This document shows positions 10,573 through 20,439 of a DNA stretch of 64,000 bases, in pieces (position 1 is the stretch's first letter; every line of letters starts with the position of its first letter). The notes beneath the pieces are model-generated. The model had not been told where the DNA came from, made no database searches, and worked only from the letters and a program-made list of their open reading frames with translations. Origin of the DNA: Tritrichomonas musculus. Lineage: Eukaryota > Parabasalia > Tritrichomonadida > Tritrichomonadidae. The translations under genes and the position numbers were made by a program. The stretch covers positions 5,952,001 through 6,016,000 of the forward strand of contig JAPFFF010000006.1 in assembly GCA_039105265.1 (NCBI GenBank), written 5' to 3'.

Positions 10573-11763
10573 TCAAAATGTATTTTTTAAGAAAATGGGG
10601 CAGACTGTAGAAGCATTTGCCACATAACTTCCAAAAACATGAAGCATTGATCCAGGTTTGTTTTTAGGAGGTATTTTATCGAAATTGTCATATCCTTTTT
10701 CTTTTGAATAGAAAACTAGCATATTTTGATCACTGTAAAAATAATTTAAGTCATCTTTAAAGAAAAAGTGAATCTCATTAAATGCCTTATTAAATTCAAC
10801 TTTAATTGAAAAGTGCCTGTCTTTTGTTGGCGGTTTATTCATTTGCAGAACGTTTGGAATAGCAACTAATGATAAATATGCATTTTTCGCTGATGTTCTT
10901 TGAGGCTTACAAGTTACAAGCAAAGAGAAGCAATCTTTGTTTTCAGGCACAATTTCTATTTTATTAAATTGATGAGATGATTTTAATAATGTATTAGAAA
11001 ATTTATCGTTTTTCTTTCTGTGTCGCAAACATAAAATAATGTCATTTTTCTTTATAATTGATTTATCAACTATGACGTTTTTTTCATTATGGTCAATTTG
11101 TATTTGCATGTAATTGGTGGTTTCATCACACCAATTTTCTCCTAAGAAAGAAATAGTCGGAGGTAAAGACACTTTAGCTATTGAAGTTTTAAGGAATGCA
11201 TATTTATCGATTATTTGAAGAGATGAATCTGGTTGAATCTCAACATCATGGTGATGTTGGCATTTATGAAAAGCACCTTCACAAATGTGTGTAATACATG
11301 ATGTTATATAAATTTTTTCAATTGAACATTCAGATAAAGCATATGAGCAAATTTTGGTGATAAACGATGGAATCTGAATATTCTGCAAGTTACGTTTTAC
11401 AAAAACAAGGTTATTGTATTCTTCGCAACTTGAATCACTTTTACCTAATATCATTTTATTATCAAGCATAAGATATTTATTATTATTTGGCATGATTTTA
11501 ATATTGTATAGCTTACTTGTACCACAACACCATCCATCTTGTAAGTCATTTAAATTAGAAGGTATAAAAAGCTATTCAATCGTTGAATTTTGAAAAGCAT
11601 TTTTTTCTATTCTGAAAATTTCTGAATCAACTGGAAAAAGAATTGAAGTAATTTTTGAATTTTTGAATGCTTCTTTGTTATTAAATTTGATAAAAAAATG
11701 ATTGCGATTTGAATATAATACTAGCAATGTCGTTACAAACAACATCGACTGTCTTTTGGCCAA
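10573..11763 (-). pseudogene. BspA-like leucine-rich repeat gene with one internal stop
   Basis: Read on the minus strand, the frame is open from 11763 to 10573 apart from a single TAG at 11572-11574, so roughly 395 codons remain. Several LRR_5/BspA-type repeats are visible: EAFKNSKITSILFP, KNAFQNSTIE followed directly by LFIPSNL across the stop, SFITKICSYALSECSIEKIY, THICEGAFHKC and IIDKYAFLKTSIAKVSLPPT. The C-terminal part lacks clear repeats. BspA-like proteins are a very large trichomonad family, some members being surface proteins; no signal peptide or membrane anchor is visible here. The downstream piece of 306 residues (10573-11493) has its own ATG but starts mid-repeat. The gene lies inside the MULE, in the same orientation as the transposase, suggesting capture. 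Confidence 0.75.
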
Positions 11764-11955
11764 GATTTTAAATAAAAATGAGGTTATTTAGCTTCATTCG
11801 TTCGACAGATTTAGACATTTTAATGAAAAAGAAAAATCTAAAAATAAACGGTATCTGTTAGTTTATAGACAAAGAATATCAAAAGAAAATGAATTTGTTT
11901 ACTTGGTATTCAAAATTTAGTAATACTCATGATTTAAAAATTTAATATTGTTTAA

Positions 11956-12195
11956 GGTACAAATCCAGTACGTTTAGTAACCGCAATTTTTTTTGACATT
12001 CTCAAAGAATAAGATGACATGTTAAATAAAAAACGAATATTTTCATCCATTTCATATAACATGTCATAATGTTTATTTAAATTGTAAAATAAGTGTCAAA
12101 AACAAACCTAATCAATTTAAACTTTTTCAGAGACATGCAACTATTCAAATAATAAACGTTCTCCTATTCAAAAAATAACGTACTGGATTTGTACC
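11956..12195. mobile_element. Miniature TTAA-flanked element, family A, copy 1
   Basis: 240 bp with TIRs GGTACAAATCCAGTACGTT and its inverse, bounded by TTAA on both sides (11952-11955 and 12196-12199). It is close to collinear with the copy at 32841-33080. TTAA target sites are the hallmark of piggyBac-type transposons, but TTAA is palindromic, so it cannot by itself be told from an extension of the TIR. It has no coding capacity. It is nested in the MULE, so it inserted after the MULE arrived or travelled with it. Confidence 0.82.
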
Positions 12196-12341
12196 TTAAA
12201 TAATGAAAAAAAATAATTTTAAATAATAATATTGAGAATTATATAAATAAAAAGTTAAAATGATAGCTTAACAATAATAAAAAAATATTTTTGAGTTATT
12301 TTTTGAGAGGAGAAGACGGAAGTATGTTTTGAATCTTTAAA

Positions 12342-12857
12342 AAGCTTCTTCAAAAAAGTGTTAGTTGAGAAAGATACAAGAGCTTAGCTTCGTTTGTCTT
12401 TCTGTTAAAAAGCATCGGGGAGTTGCTGGAGTCGATATAAATAAAGATGAAAGTATATGTTGAATCTTTAAAAAGCTTCTTCAAAAATGTGTTAGTTGAG
12501 AAAGATACAAGAGCTTCGGTTTTTTTGACCATCCACTAAAAGCATCAGGGCGTTGGAGTCGAGCCAACAAAAGAAACAAGTGTATCTTAAATCATTATCA
12601 AGCTTCTTAAGAAAAAAGCAAATGAAAAAGATATAAAAGTTTCTATTTTTATTTACCGTCTGCTAAAAGTATCAGGGCGTTGGAATTGAGCCAACAAATG
12701 AAGCAATATTTCCTAGAATCATTATGAAGCTTTTGCAAAAAAAACTAATAAAAAAAAGTTAAACTTTTTGAACTTCCTTTGAAAAAATTATCGTGTTTTA
12801 TGATCGTTTTTCCCTCAAAAAAAAAAAAAAAAAAAATTAGAATTTTGAATGACTTTT
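12342..12857 (-). repeat. Right TIR of the MULE (main part)
   Basis: Inverted, near-identical copy of the left TIR with the same ~127-bp internal units. It is interrupted at 12858 by a 571-bp miniature element; the last nine bases of the TIR (CCTTTCGCC) reappear at 13435-13443 beyond it. Confidence 0.85.
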
Positions 12858-13428
12858 CCAGGTATGCCTTTCGGGAGTCCCGGGTAAACTCATATAAATA
12901 AACGGTCATCATCGAAATTATTCCTCGAACTTTTTTCGAGAAAAAGATTTTACTCTAACGTTTATTTTTTTAGTTCACATTTCTTTACTCGGGTAAATTT
13001 TCACTTTTTTACCCGAAAAACTCGAACTTAAATTTAATTGAATAATAATAAAAAAACAATCATTATTCATTTTCAAAATGAATCATTTTGCTGGAAATAG
13101 TGGTTTACTATATGATTTTTTTTAAAAAAATGTTAGATATAGCTATATTATCAATGACTAAAAACCTTTAATACTAAAATAAAGTATTCAAAAGTTTTAA
13201 AAAAATAAAAAAAAAAAATATGTGAATTTTTTTTCGAACTTGAAACTTCGGGTATCCTCGAGATTTCCTCGGAAATTGAATACTTCGGGTAAATCAGGAT
13301 CGAGGATGGCCGAGTTTAACGGTTATTTTACTCGGGTTTACTCGGGTAAACCGAGTACGGGAGTCTCCTCGATCCCGAAATTATTTTCGGGTAGACTACT
13401 CTTCCTCGTCCTCGAAAAGCATACCTGG
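12858..13428. mobile_element. Miniature inverted-repeat element nested in the MULE TIR
   Basis: 571 bp with termini CCAGGTATGC(C/T)TTTCG(G/A)GAG in inverted orientation and a 6-bp duplication ACTTTT on both sides (12852-12857 and 13429-13434). Removing the element and one ACTTTT restores a MULE terminus that matches the left TIR. The interior is noncoding and carries many CTCGGGTAAA or TTTACCCGA motifs in both orientations, mostly near the two ends, as expected of transposase-binding sites. The superfamily is not assignable from this alone. Confidence 0.8.
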
Positions 13429-13452
13429 ACTTTTCCTTTCGCCATAATTTTA

Positions 13453-16400
13453 CTTTTAATTTTCTTAATTTGGCCAAAATGCATACCCTTGGTTTTTTCT
13501 ATATATATATATATATAAATACAAACAGAATATTTTTTTATAGTCCAAAACCCATATATTATATAGTTGCCCATTCTTTTTTTTTGCACTTTTGCAAAAA
13601 AGTTCGAGACTTTTTTTTCTATGGTACGATACAAGGTCAATATTGACTTAAACCGCCACAGGCACTTACGATTACGGGCGATTACGATTTCCCATTTAAA
13701 TTAAGATATATAATTCAAATGTTAAATATTTTTGTGATTTATGTTATATATAATTCATTTTTATTCATCATATGAAATGAAATTGGTCCAATAACAGATA
13801 TATCATTACTGTAATCCTTCAGCAAAAAGCACGTCTTATATATAAATGCTTTATTGAGTTACAATATTTATTTTGTTTTTATGATTATATTAGAGAATGA
13901 AGATACAAGAATAATTTAATTTATAAATAATAACATTTTTGAATAGATTCAAAATTCAAATGTAATTATATTTAGATATAACTATATTAAGTATATAATT
14001 GATAAAAAAGCATGCATAGATACATATTAATTAAATATATATTTATATGAATAAGTAAAAAATTCAAAATATCATGTGAAATATTTGTTTTTCCTTATTT
14101 TGACGATCATTTTTTGAAAGGTATAATATATGATTTTGATTATGATAAATGAATGGAGGCCAATTTCTTATGAGCCCAATATTATCTAGATGAAATATTT
14201 GAAAATTGAACATAATCATTTCTATTCCAGAAAAATGGTTCAAATCATTCAAAAAATAGTTCACTTCAATCATTTTCTATAAAAAAGGGTTCAAAATTTA
14301 AAATATTGAGTATTCGGATTCCTATATAAATGTAGCACTTTATGAATTGGATTAGTAATTCATTTATGCAAACAAAAATCTAGAAAATGATGAAAAGGAT
14401 TGATCTCTTTTAAAATTTTATATTTGTTTCAATTTTTTTTCTTAGCTTATTCAAATTTCAGGCTGGATAAATGTATGGAAACTCGAAAAAAACGAAATAG
14501 AAATAACTAGTGGGTTTTAAATCATCATATTTTATAATATGTTTTTATATTGAATTTTATATTATTATAATAGCCATAAAATATTATATTTAAATTTTAT
14601 TGTGAGATATATGCAAAATATATAAATTGAATAAATAAAAACTATTAAGTATTCAAAAATACGATTCAAGTAATCCATTATGTAAATCAATAAATATTTA
14701 TTATACATTGGAAATATGAATGTATATAAAATATTATATATATAATTATTAATTATAATTTAGGTTTCGAAAATTTAAATAAGATATTGGAAATTTAAAC
14801 TTTGATTTTTATTTCAATAAAATGTTATTAATTTTATTGAATGATTACATACAATAATTTGAGAAAATAAAAATCTATCATTATTTTCATTAATAATGAG
14901 AAATTAAAATAGCTCATACAATTATTTATGAATGTTTTATCAAAATATTTTTATACCTTTGAATTATGGATGAGTTTTTAATTTTGAATGCATTTGGAGA
15001 TTTATAATTATATATGTATTTATTTGTAAATAATTTTTGTGTTTCATTTTATATTTATTTTATCATATTTATATCATATATTTAATATAAATTCTATTTA
15101 AGAAATTGTTTTAATAAGATAAAAATAAATAATCCAAATTTTGTACTCACAAAAAATTTGAAGAGCTTTTATGTAAAAATTTGTGCAAACATAAATATCC
15201 TAAAATAGAAACATATTTAACCTAATTGGCTCGGTAAAACTTCATTATATTTTATATTATAAGGCATATGTTGTTTAGAGCTTGTAATATTATTCCAATC
15301 TTTCCAGAAAATTCTAGATTTTTTGTGAGAACCAAAAAACGTGCTTATTCAAAAAAATGAATATTAAAATAAAATAGACGTTTATTTGAGAGGATTTGGT
15401 TTTCAAACATTTTTATCTTTTTTTAATGGCTATATCAAGTTTCTTTGCCTCGATAAAAAACCATTAATTTTATTATATAATAACATATCCAAAAATTATA
15501 TTAAACGGTTAAGCCAATCTCTCCAGAAAAATCACATTTTTTTTAGTCGTAAATTTATTTTATAATATCTTCATAATTAGTGAAATAATAAGTGATATAA
15601 TATACAAACTAGCATTCAAAAACAATAAAACATATGTTAAGCAAATAAAAATGCACATATATAATGGTATCATGCAGATATTCCATTTTGATGAGAAAAA
15701 ACTAATTGGTCTATAAAGTTAAATATATATAATACATCATAAGTATGATATGAATAATCAATGTTACCTATCAATATTTACTATATAAAAAGATAAAAAT
15801 ATTTCAAAAAACATTCCATACATTTGGCTGGATAATTCGTTTGAATAATGAAGGACTGTGCTTGATGGCTTAAAAATATTTGATCAAATCACTACCCCAT
15901 TACTCAAACAAAATATTTGCATATGGATTCATGGTTGGAAATGTAATAAATTATGATATAATTCGATTGTATAACCAATTCATTTAAAAATATTTTCAAA
16001 TGATTTATTGCATGAAATTGATATATAAAAAGGATCTAATGATAGAAAAAAAATCCTTTAAAAATTTTCAGAGAATGGATTTTTTTATTTTATTGAAATT
16101 ATCTACTAAGGCCAATTTTCTATTGATTTTTTCTGCCAAAAAAAACACTTTCAATTAACTTTTGAAATTGTAAAATCTAAATTCTTGATTTGATTGTTAA
16201 ATCATATGTACTTCTGTTTATTCTGCAAAAAAAAAATATGGTTTTACATTAGATTTGAATAGTTTTTGAAAAAAGAAATTTGAATAAAATAAAAATAATA
16301 AAAATAGCAATAAAAAACATTAATTAATTAACAAATAAGCATATTCTATAAATTAGTAATTGAATAAAGAACATATCATTTATGTTCACAAATTTGAATA

Positions 16401-16508
16401 AAAAACATTTGTAAATTCAAAAGAGATGGCACTTTTTCATTTCATTCCCTAATAGAGAATCGTCCAAATAAATTTAAAATTGTAAACCTTTTTGATAATT
16501 ATAGATCT
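13453..16508. other. Intergenic, AT-rich
   Basis: Three kilobases with no supported gene. A short less AT-rich patch lies at 13650-13695 with CGATTAC repeated (ACGATTACGGGCGATTACGA). A (TA)n run lies at 13500-13517. A 69-codon frame at 14064-14273 on the minus strand has some protein-like composition, but no recognised motif and no neighbour supports it. Confidence 0.5.
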
Positions 16509-17279
16509 ATGACGATTAAAGCTAGCTTTGAAGGTTCCGGTGAAATTCCTACTCCATCAATTGATGATAGTGAAAAAGAATCATATTTAGAGTCATCAAG
16601 AAACCTTCAAAAATATCAATACATTACGCCAAATAAACTAGCTCTTTATCTTTCAGATCCAACTTCACATTGCTATGATATAATACAGATATTAGATGCT
16701 CGATTTAATTATGAATATAAAGGCGGGAAAATAATTTCTGCTATTAATGTTACCTTATTCTCTTCATTAATTAAATTATTTGAAAGATTTCAAAAAGAAA
16801 TTGAAATCGGAAAAGCAGTATGTATCATTGTTTATTGCGAGTTTAGTTCAAAAAGAGGTCCAGGACTTTATGATATGTTTCGTAAATATGACAGAAATCT
16901 CCATATTTCCGATTATCCCAATCTTTCTTTTCCAAACCTTTTTTTACTTGAAGGTGGTTACAATAAATTCTATAGTTTATATCCCAATCTTTGTTATCGC
17001 AATTATGTTTGTATGTATGATCCAGAATTCATTAAGAATGGAATGATCAAGACATGCCAAAAAAACTATTTTGCTGACTACAAAGAATTTTCAGAAATTA
17101 TGAAAAAAAAATTAAATGATTACGATACAGAAAACTTGAAATTGAACTTCAAGTTTAATTCAACACCTGACCAAAAAATAGATAACAAAGAAACTCAAGA
17201 AGATCAAGATGTTGAGAGCCAGCCAAAAACTGATGCTTTTTCTACTGTTTTTTCAAATGTATCGTTTACTTCAATTTAA
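16509..17279 (+). CDS. CDC25-like dual-specificity phosphatase
   Basis: The 256-residue product contains a rhodanese-fold CDC25 catalytic domain at about 35-185. It has LDAR at 62-65 followed by YEYKGGKI, as in the CDC25 core. The active-site loop is CEFSSKRGP, with catalytic Cys110 and Arg116. The conserved downstream block follows (YPNLSFPNLFLLEGGYNKFY) and then a C-terminal YDPEF. CDC25 enzymes activate cyclin-dependent kinases by removing inhibitory phosphates, so a role in entry to mitosis is expected. The residue before the catalytic cysteine, usually His (HCEFSS), is Tyr109 here. The N-terminal regulatory region is only about 35 residues, much shorter than in animal CDC25; the C-terminal 70 residues are polar and unstructured. 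No initiator motif close to the ATG is obvious. The family is confident; activity on CDKs is inferred. Confidence 0.88.
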   Translation: MTIKASFEGSGEIPTPSIDDSEKESYLESSRNLQKYQYITPNKLALYLSDPTSHCYDIIQILDARFNYEYKGGKIISAINVTLFSSLIKLFERFQKEIEIGKAVCIIVYCEFSSKRGPGLYDMFRKYDRNLHISDYPNLSFPNLFLLEGGYNKFYSLYPNLCYRNYVCMYDPEFIKNGMIKTCQKNYFADYKEFSEIMKKKLNDYDTENLKLNFKFNSTPDQKIDNKETQEDQDVESQPKTDAFSTVFSNVSFTSI

Positions 17280-17686
17280 ATACAAATCTATTGAAAAAAA
17301 TTGAATTACTTTATTGAATTCAATTAGCTTCACCCATATATATTATGTATTATCATTATTTTATTTTTTTTTAAAAATAGTATTGATTAATTAATTAAAT
17401 ATTGTTTTATTTTAATTTACATACAGTTTTCAAAAACTTTGAGAGCGTATCTTTAAAAAGTGAAAATAATTATTTGAAAAATATTATTATTTAAATTTTG
17501 AAATAAAGTACATTTATTAAAAATTAAAAATTTCTCTGACTCTAATAAATTAAATGCTGAATATTTATTTTTTATAAATAAGAAAAACACAATATTACTT
17601 TTGAAATATAATATATTATGATAATTCTAATAATGTGGATAATTTTTTTGTTTCAACATTTTCCAATGATATTTCAAAGATGTATC
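17280..17686. other. Intergenic, AT-rich
   Basis: Downstream of the CDC25-like gene; nothing beyond AT-rich sequence is visible before the inverted-repeat element begins. Confidence 0.5.
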
Positions 17687-17696
17687 ATTATAGAAT

Positions 17697-18714
17697 ACAG
17701 CTCGGAATTATTACTGTTGCGTTATTTTACAGTAATAAGCAAATAAAAGAGCAATTTGAAAATTTTCAAAAATTTTTAAAAATTTAAAAATTTAAAATTT
17801 TAATATTTTTTTTCAATTTTAATCAATAACCTCTTTTAAGGCAAAAAATAGGTCAATAATAATTGAATTCTTATTACTGTAAACCGCTAACGGCAGTAAT
17901 AACGGCTGCTTTTTCACCTATTTATGGTAAATTTGAATTGAATACCTTATTACTGCAAACCGCTAACTGCAGTAATTGAAACTTTTTGGCCTTTTTAAAG
18001 TCAAATATTTTTGACCTTCAGATCGTTTATATTTGTATAGCAATGAATGATAATTAAATCGAACTTTTTGAGAATAATATTTTTTTAAATGAATAAATCC
18101 AAGTTTTATTTTATCATAATTAAGAGAATGATACGATTTTCAACTAAAGAACACAATTGAAAAAAAATATTAAATTTTTAAATTTTTAAATTTTTAAAAA
18201 TTTTTGAAAATTTTCAAATTGCTCTTTTATTTGCTTATTACTGTAAAATAACGCAACAGTAATAATTCCGAGCTGTAACTTTCTAATATTTTTTTTAATG
18301 TTCACATTATCATTAAGTTAATTCATACTTTTTTACTGATTTAAAGCAAATTGAAAATTTGTATATTAAATACTAAGAATTAAATAGAATCAAAAAATAA
18401 TCATACAGAAAAAATAAATTAATTTTGAATTCTAATCTGAAATTATCTATTTAGAAATATATTTTTTGAATATTTTATTTATATTATTTTAATTATTTTG
18501 AATACTTTATTTATATTATTTTATTAATTTTGAATGCTTTTGTTAGCATTTTGAATTTTTTGTTATAATTTCTCAAAATTTTAATGAAAGCAAAATTTTT
18601 CAAAATTTTTAATATATCAAAAATTTTTAATTTGACAATTTTGAGCAAAATCCCAAATCGCAGTCATAAGAAGACAAAAAATTGAATGGGCCTGCAGTAG
18701 TAATTCCGAGCTGT
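17697..18714. mobile_element. Non-autonomous element with three terminal repeats and 10-bp target duplication
   Basis: The outer ends read ACAGCTCGGAATTA(T/C)TACTG in inverted orientation at 17697 and 18714, flanked by a perfect 10-bp duplication ATTATAGAAT (17687-17696 and 18715-18724). A further, much longer inverted copy of the left end finishes at 18275: about 100 bases of 17697-17800 are mirrored in 18175-18275. The unit therefore has three ends. ATTACTG or CAGTAAT motifs recur inside, including two near-palindromic copies of TTACTG(T/C)AAACCGCTAAC at about 17876 and 17956. No coding frame is present. A 10-bp duplication points to a MULE-type transposase acting in trans. Confidence 0.8.
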
Positions 18715-18778
18715 ATTATAGAATATAATTTTTCCATTAGAATTCATAAAAAAAGCAAAAAAATTTACTATTTAAATG

Positions 18779-18790
18779 ATTCGGCCGAAT
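18779..18790. promoter_or_regulatory. 12-bp GC-rich palindrome upstream of the Rab gene
   Basis: ATTCGGCCGAAT, a perfect palindrome in otherwise AT-rich sequence, ends 36 bases before the ATG at 18827. It could be a dimeric transcription-factor site; this is inference from position and composition. Confidence 0.4.
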
Positions 18791-18817
18791 ATCCTCTGAA
18801 AAGTATGAGGAAATAAT

Positions 18818-18823
18818 TCACAA
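18818..18823 (+). promoter_or_regulatory. Initiator-like motif (TCACAA) of the Rab gene
   Basis: Matches the trichomonad Inr pattern TCA-pyrimidine-W and lies within ten bases of the ATG at 18827, the spacing typical of trichomonad genes with very short 5' leaders. Confidence 0.45.
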
Positions 18824-18826
18824 ATT

Positions 18827-19459
18827 ATGAGAGCTCAAGCAAACAATGTTAGATCCGAAAAAATAGTTCTTCTTGGGCCTTCATCGGCTGGAAAAACTTC
18901 ACTGGTTAATAGAATAATTTCAGATAAATTCAGTCATTCAATGAAAGCTACAATTGGTGCAGCTTTTATGTCCAAAGCATTTGATATAAATGGCGTTTAT
19001 ATGAGATTAGATATTTGGGATACAGGTGGCTCTGAAAAATATAAAGCACTAGCACCAATGTATTATCGTGATGCACGCGGAGTAATAATAGTTTATGACC
19101 TAACAAATAGTGCATCACTTCAAGAAGCGCAAACGTGGGTTGATGAAGTTCGTCAAAATAGTCAAAATGAATTGATTATTGTTGGTGCTGCCAATAAATC
19201 TGATTTATATGACAAAAGAGCAATAACAAAGGCCGAAGTTGATGATTTTGGTTTTAGTAACCAACTTGATTGCTTTATGGAAACATCAGCTTTAACAGGT
19301 GATAATGTTCTGCCTTTGTTTAACGAACTTTGCCTTCTACTTTCAAAGTTAGAGCCTATGCCATCAAAGCAAAAAGAAGTTATAGAATTGTCTAGGCCTG
19401 TATCACGCCAACCAGAAACTCAAACGTCATCTCCTCCTACTTCATCGTGCAGCTGTTAA
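18827..19459 (+). CDS. Rab-family small GTPase with altered switch II
   Basis: 210 residues. The guanine-nucleotide motifs are present: P-loop GPSSAGKT (17-24), TIG of switch I (42-44), the G3 box at 64-70, NKSD (123-126) and TSAL (153-156). The C-terminus CSC is a double-cysteine prenylation signal of the Rab type. The switch II sequence LAPMYYRDARGVIIVYDLT is closest to Rab5/Rab21-like proteins. Rabs recruit effectors to endosomal or secretory membranes. The G3 box, normally WDTAGQE, reads WDTGGSE: the catalytic glutamine is Ser69 and the preceding Ala is Gly. That predicts low intrinsic or GAP-stimulated hydrolysis, or a different mechanism. The tail (about 180-205) is Ser/Thr/Pro-rich. 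Confidence 0.92.
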   Translation: MRAQANNVRSEKIVLLGPSSAGKTSLVNRIISDKFSHSMKATIGAAFMSKAFDINGVYMRLDIWDTGGSEKYKALAPMYYRDARGVIIVYDLTNSASLQEAQTWVDEVRQNSQNELIIVGAANKSDLYDKRAITKAEVDDFGFSNQLDCFMETSALTGDNVLPLFNELCLLLSKLEPMPSKQKEVIELSRPVSRQPETQTSSPPTSSCSC

Positions 19460-19796
19460 AATATCGAATAAGAAATAGAATAGAAAATAAATATAAATAA
19501 ATATTGTTATAATAAATGCATTATATATATATAATATAGTTCATATTCTAATATAACAATGTTTTTAAAAGTATCTTTAATAACGAACTTATTCAATTGA
19601 AAATTTAATATGATTTTTCACATTGTTTCTTCAAGTATATATGAATTTAATAAATTAATATTTTTAATTTCACAAATATATTTTTCTTTGAGTATAAAAT
19701 ATTGTTGAAAAAAATGATTTTCATAAAGATATAATTAAATATTGAATAAAATTTTCTGAAGTAATTTAATCGTTTTAATTTTATTTACATCTCGAT
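19460..19796. other. Intergenic, AT-rich
   Basis: Between the Rab gene and the next plus-strand gene. It contains TA-rich runs (19523-19540) and nothing else recognisable. Confidence 0.5.
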
Positions 19797-20378
19797 ATGT
19801 CAACTAATGTCTACAATCGACTCCTTGAAGATTCAGTTAAAAAGAAACAGCGAATCATTTATTCTGAAAAATTTGAAAGAAACCCAGAAGTAATGGAGCA
19901 ATGGGAAAAAAAGCTTTTAGCATGCAATTATTTATCAATCCCTAGATTGAATTGTAATGGTCCTATTCTCCAAACCACAAGAGATAAAAAAGAATCAACA
20001 AGGTCCAAAGGACACTCTTCATTGCCGGGATTTGATGTGATAACAAATTGCGCTCCATCCTCAAGTTCTTTTATGTCATTTCCACCCCATCAAATGCGGA
20101 CTGTGAAAATGGAGTCCGGAAGAACGGTAACATCTTCCATAGCAAAGAAAGTACCAAAATCAAGAAATGATTTTACAAGTGCTGAACAAGTAAAACTACC
20201 AAAATTAAGGAAAACTAAAAAGATTGATATGTACTCACATGAATCAATTATGAGCGATCCAAACATGAACGGCGTCGAATCGTTTCCTTTACCACCATTT
20301 TCACTCCCCAAAGGATTCGAAATGGTTCCTTGCAAATCATCTCTTATTGCTTTTTATGATATGCAGGGCACATATTAA
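19797..20378 (+). CDS. Hypothetical protein, 193 residues
   Basis: I do not recognise a family. The frame is less AT-biased than its surroundings and has normal amino-acid composition, supporting a real gene. The N-terminal ~45 residues are charged and helical (LLEDSVKKKQRIIYSEKF; VMEQWEKKLL). The middle and end are basic, Ser/Pro-rich and probably disordered (SSSSFMSFPPH; KVPKSRNDF; LPKLRKTKK; FPLPPFSLPKG). There is no signal peptide or membrane segment. It lies 337 bases downstream of the Rab gene on the same strand and is convergent with ribosomal protein S8. A structural or adaptor protein is possible, but that is only an inference from composition. Confidence 0.65.
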   Translation: MSTNVYNRLLEDSVKKKQRIIYSEKFERNPEVMEQWEKKLLACNYLSIPRLNCNGPILQTTRDKKESTRSKGHSSLPGFDVITNCAPSSSSFMSFPPHQMRTVKMESGRTVTSSIAKKVPKSRNDFTSAEQVKLPKLRKTKKIDMYSHESIMSDPNMNGVESFPLPPFSLPKGFEMVPCKSSLIAFYDMQGTY

Positions 20379-20439
20379 TACTTGTATTTTAATTTTCTTT
20401 ATTCTTATATTTGTTTTGTTATTTATAAACTGTTTTTAC

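Larger units (their letters stand above)
7687..13443. mobile_element. Mutator-like DNA transposon (MULE) with long terminal inverted repeats
   Basis: The 5.76-kb element has termini GGCG(T/A)AAGGAAAAG in inverted orientation, flanked by a perfect 9-bp duplication. TIRs occupy 7687-8208 and 12342-13443; a 571-bp insertion at 12858 interrupts the right one nine bases before its end plus a duplicated 6-mer. The TIRs are nearly identical to each other. Between them, all on the minus strand, lie a broken MULE transposase (8838-10560) and a broken BspA-like leucine-rich repeat gene (10573-11763). A TTAA-flanked miniature element sits at 11956-12195. Together, the 9-bp duplication, the long TIRs and the SWIM-type zinc finger in the transposase remnant identify the superfamily. 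The LRR gene is not part of known MULE machinery, so the element may have captured it. Confidence 0.85.

Noticed and set aside
13222-13518. 98-residue plus-strand frame and a 100-residue minus-strand frame over the same DNA
   Set aside because: They start inside the miniature element and run across its boundary into the MULE end and flanking TA repeat; no coding signature.
14064-14273. 69-residue minus-strand frame with some protein-like words
   Set aside because: No recognisable motif, isolated in AT-rich DNA; could be a fossil but cannot be supported.
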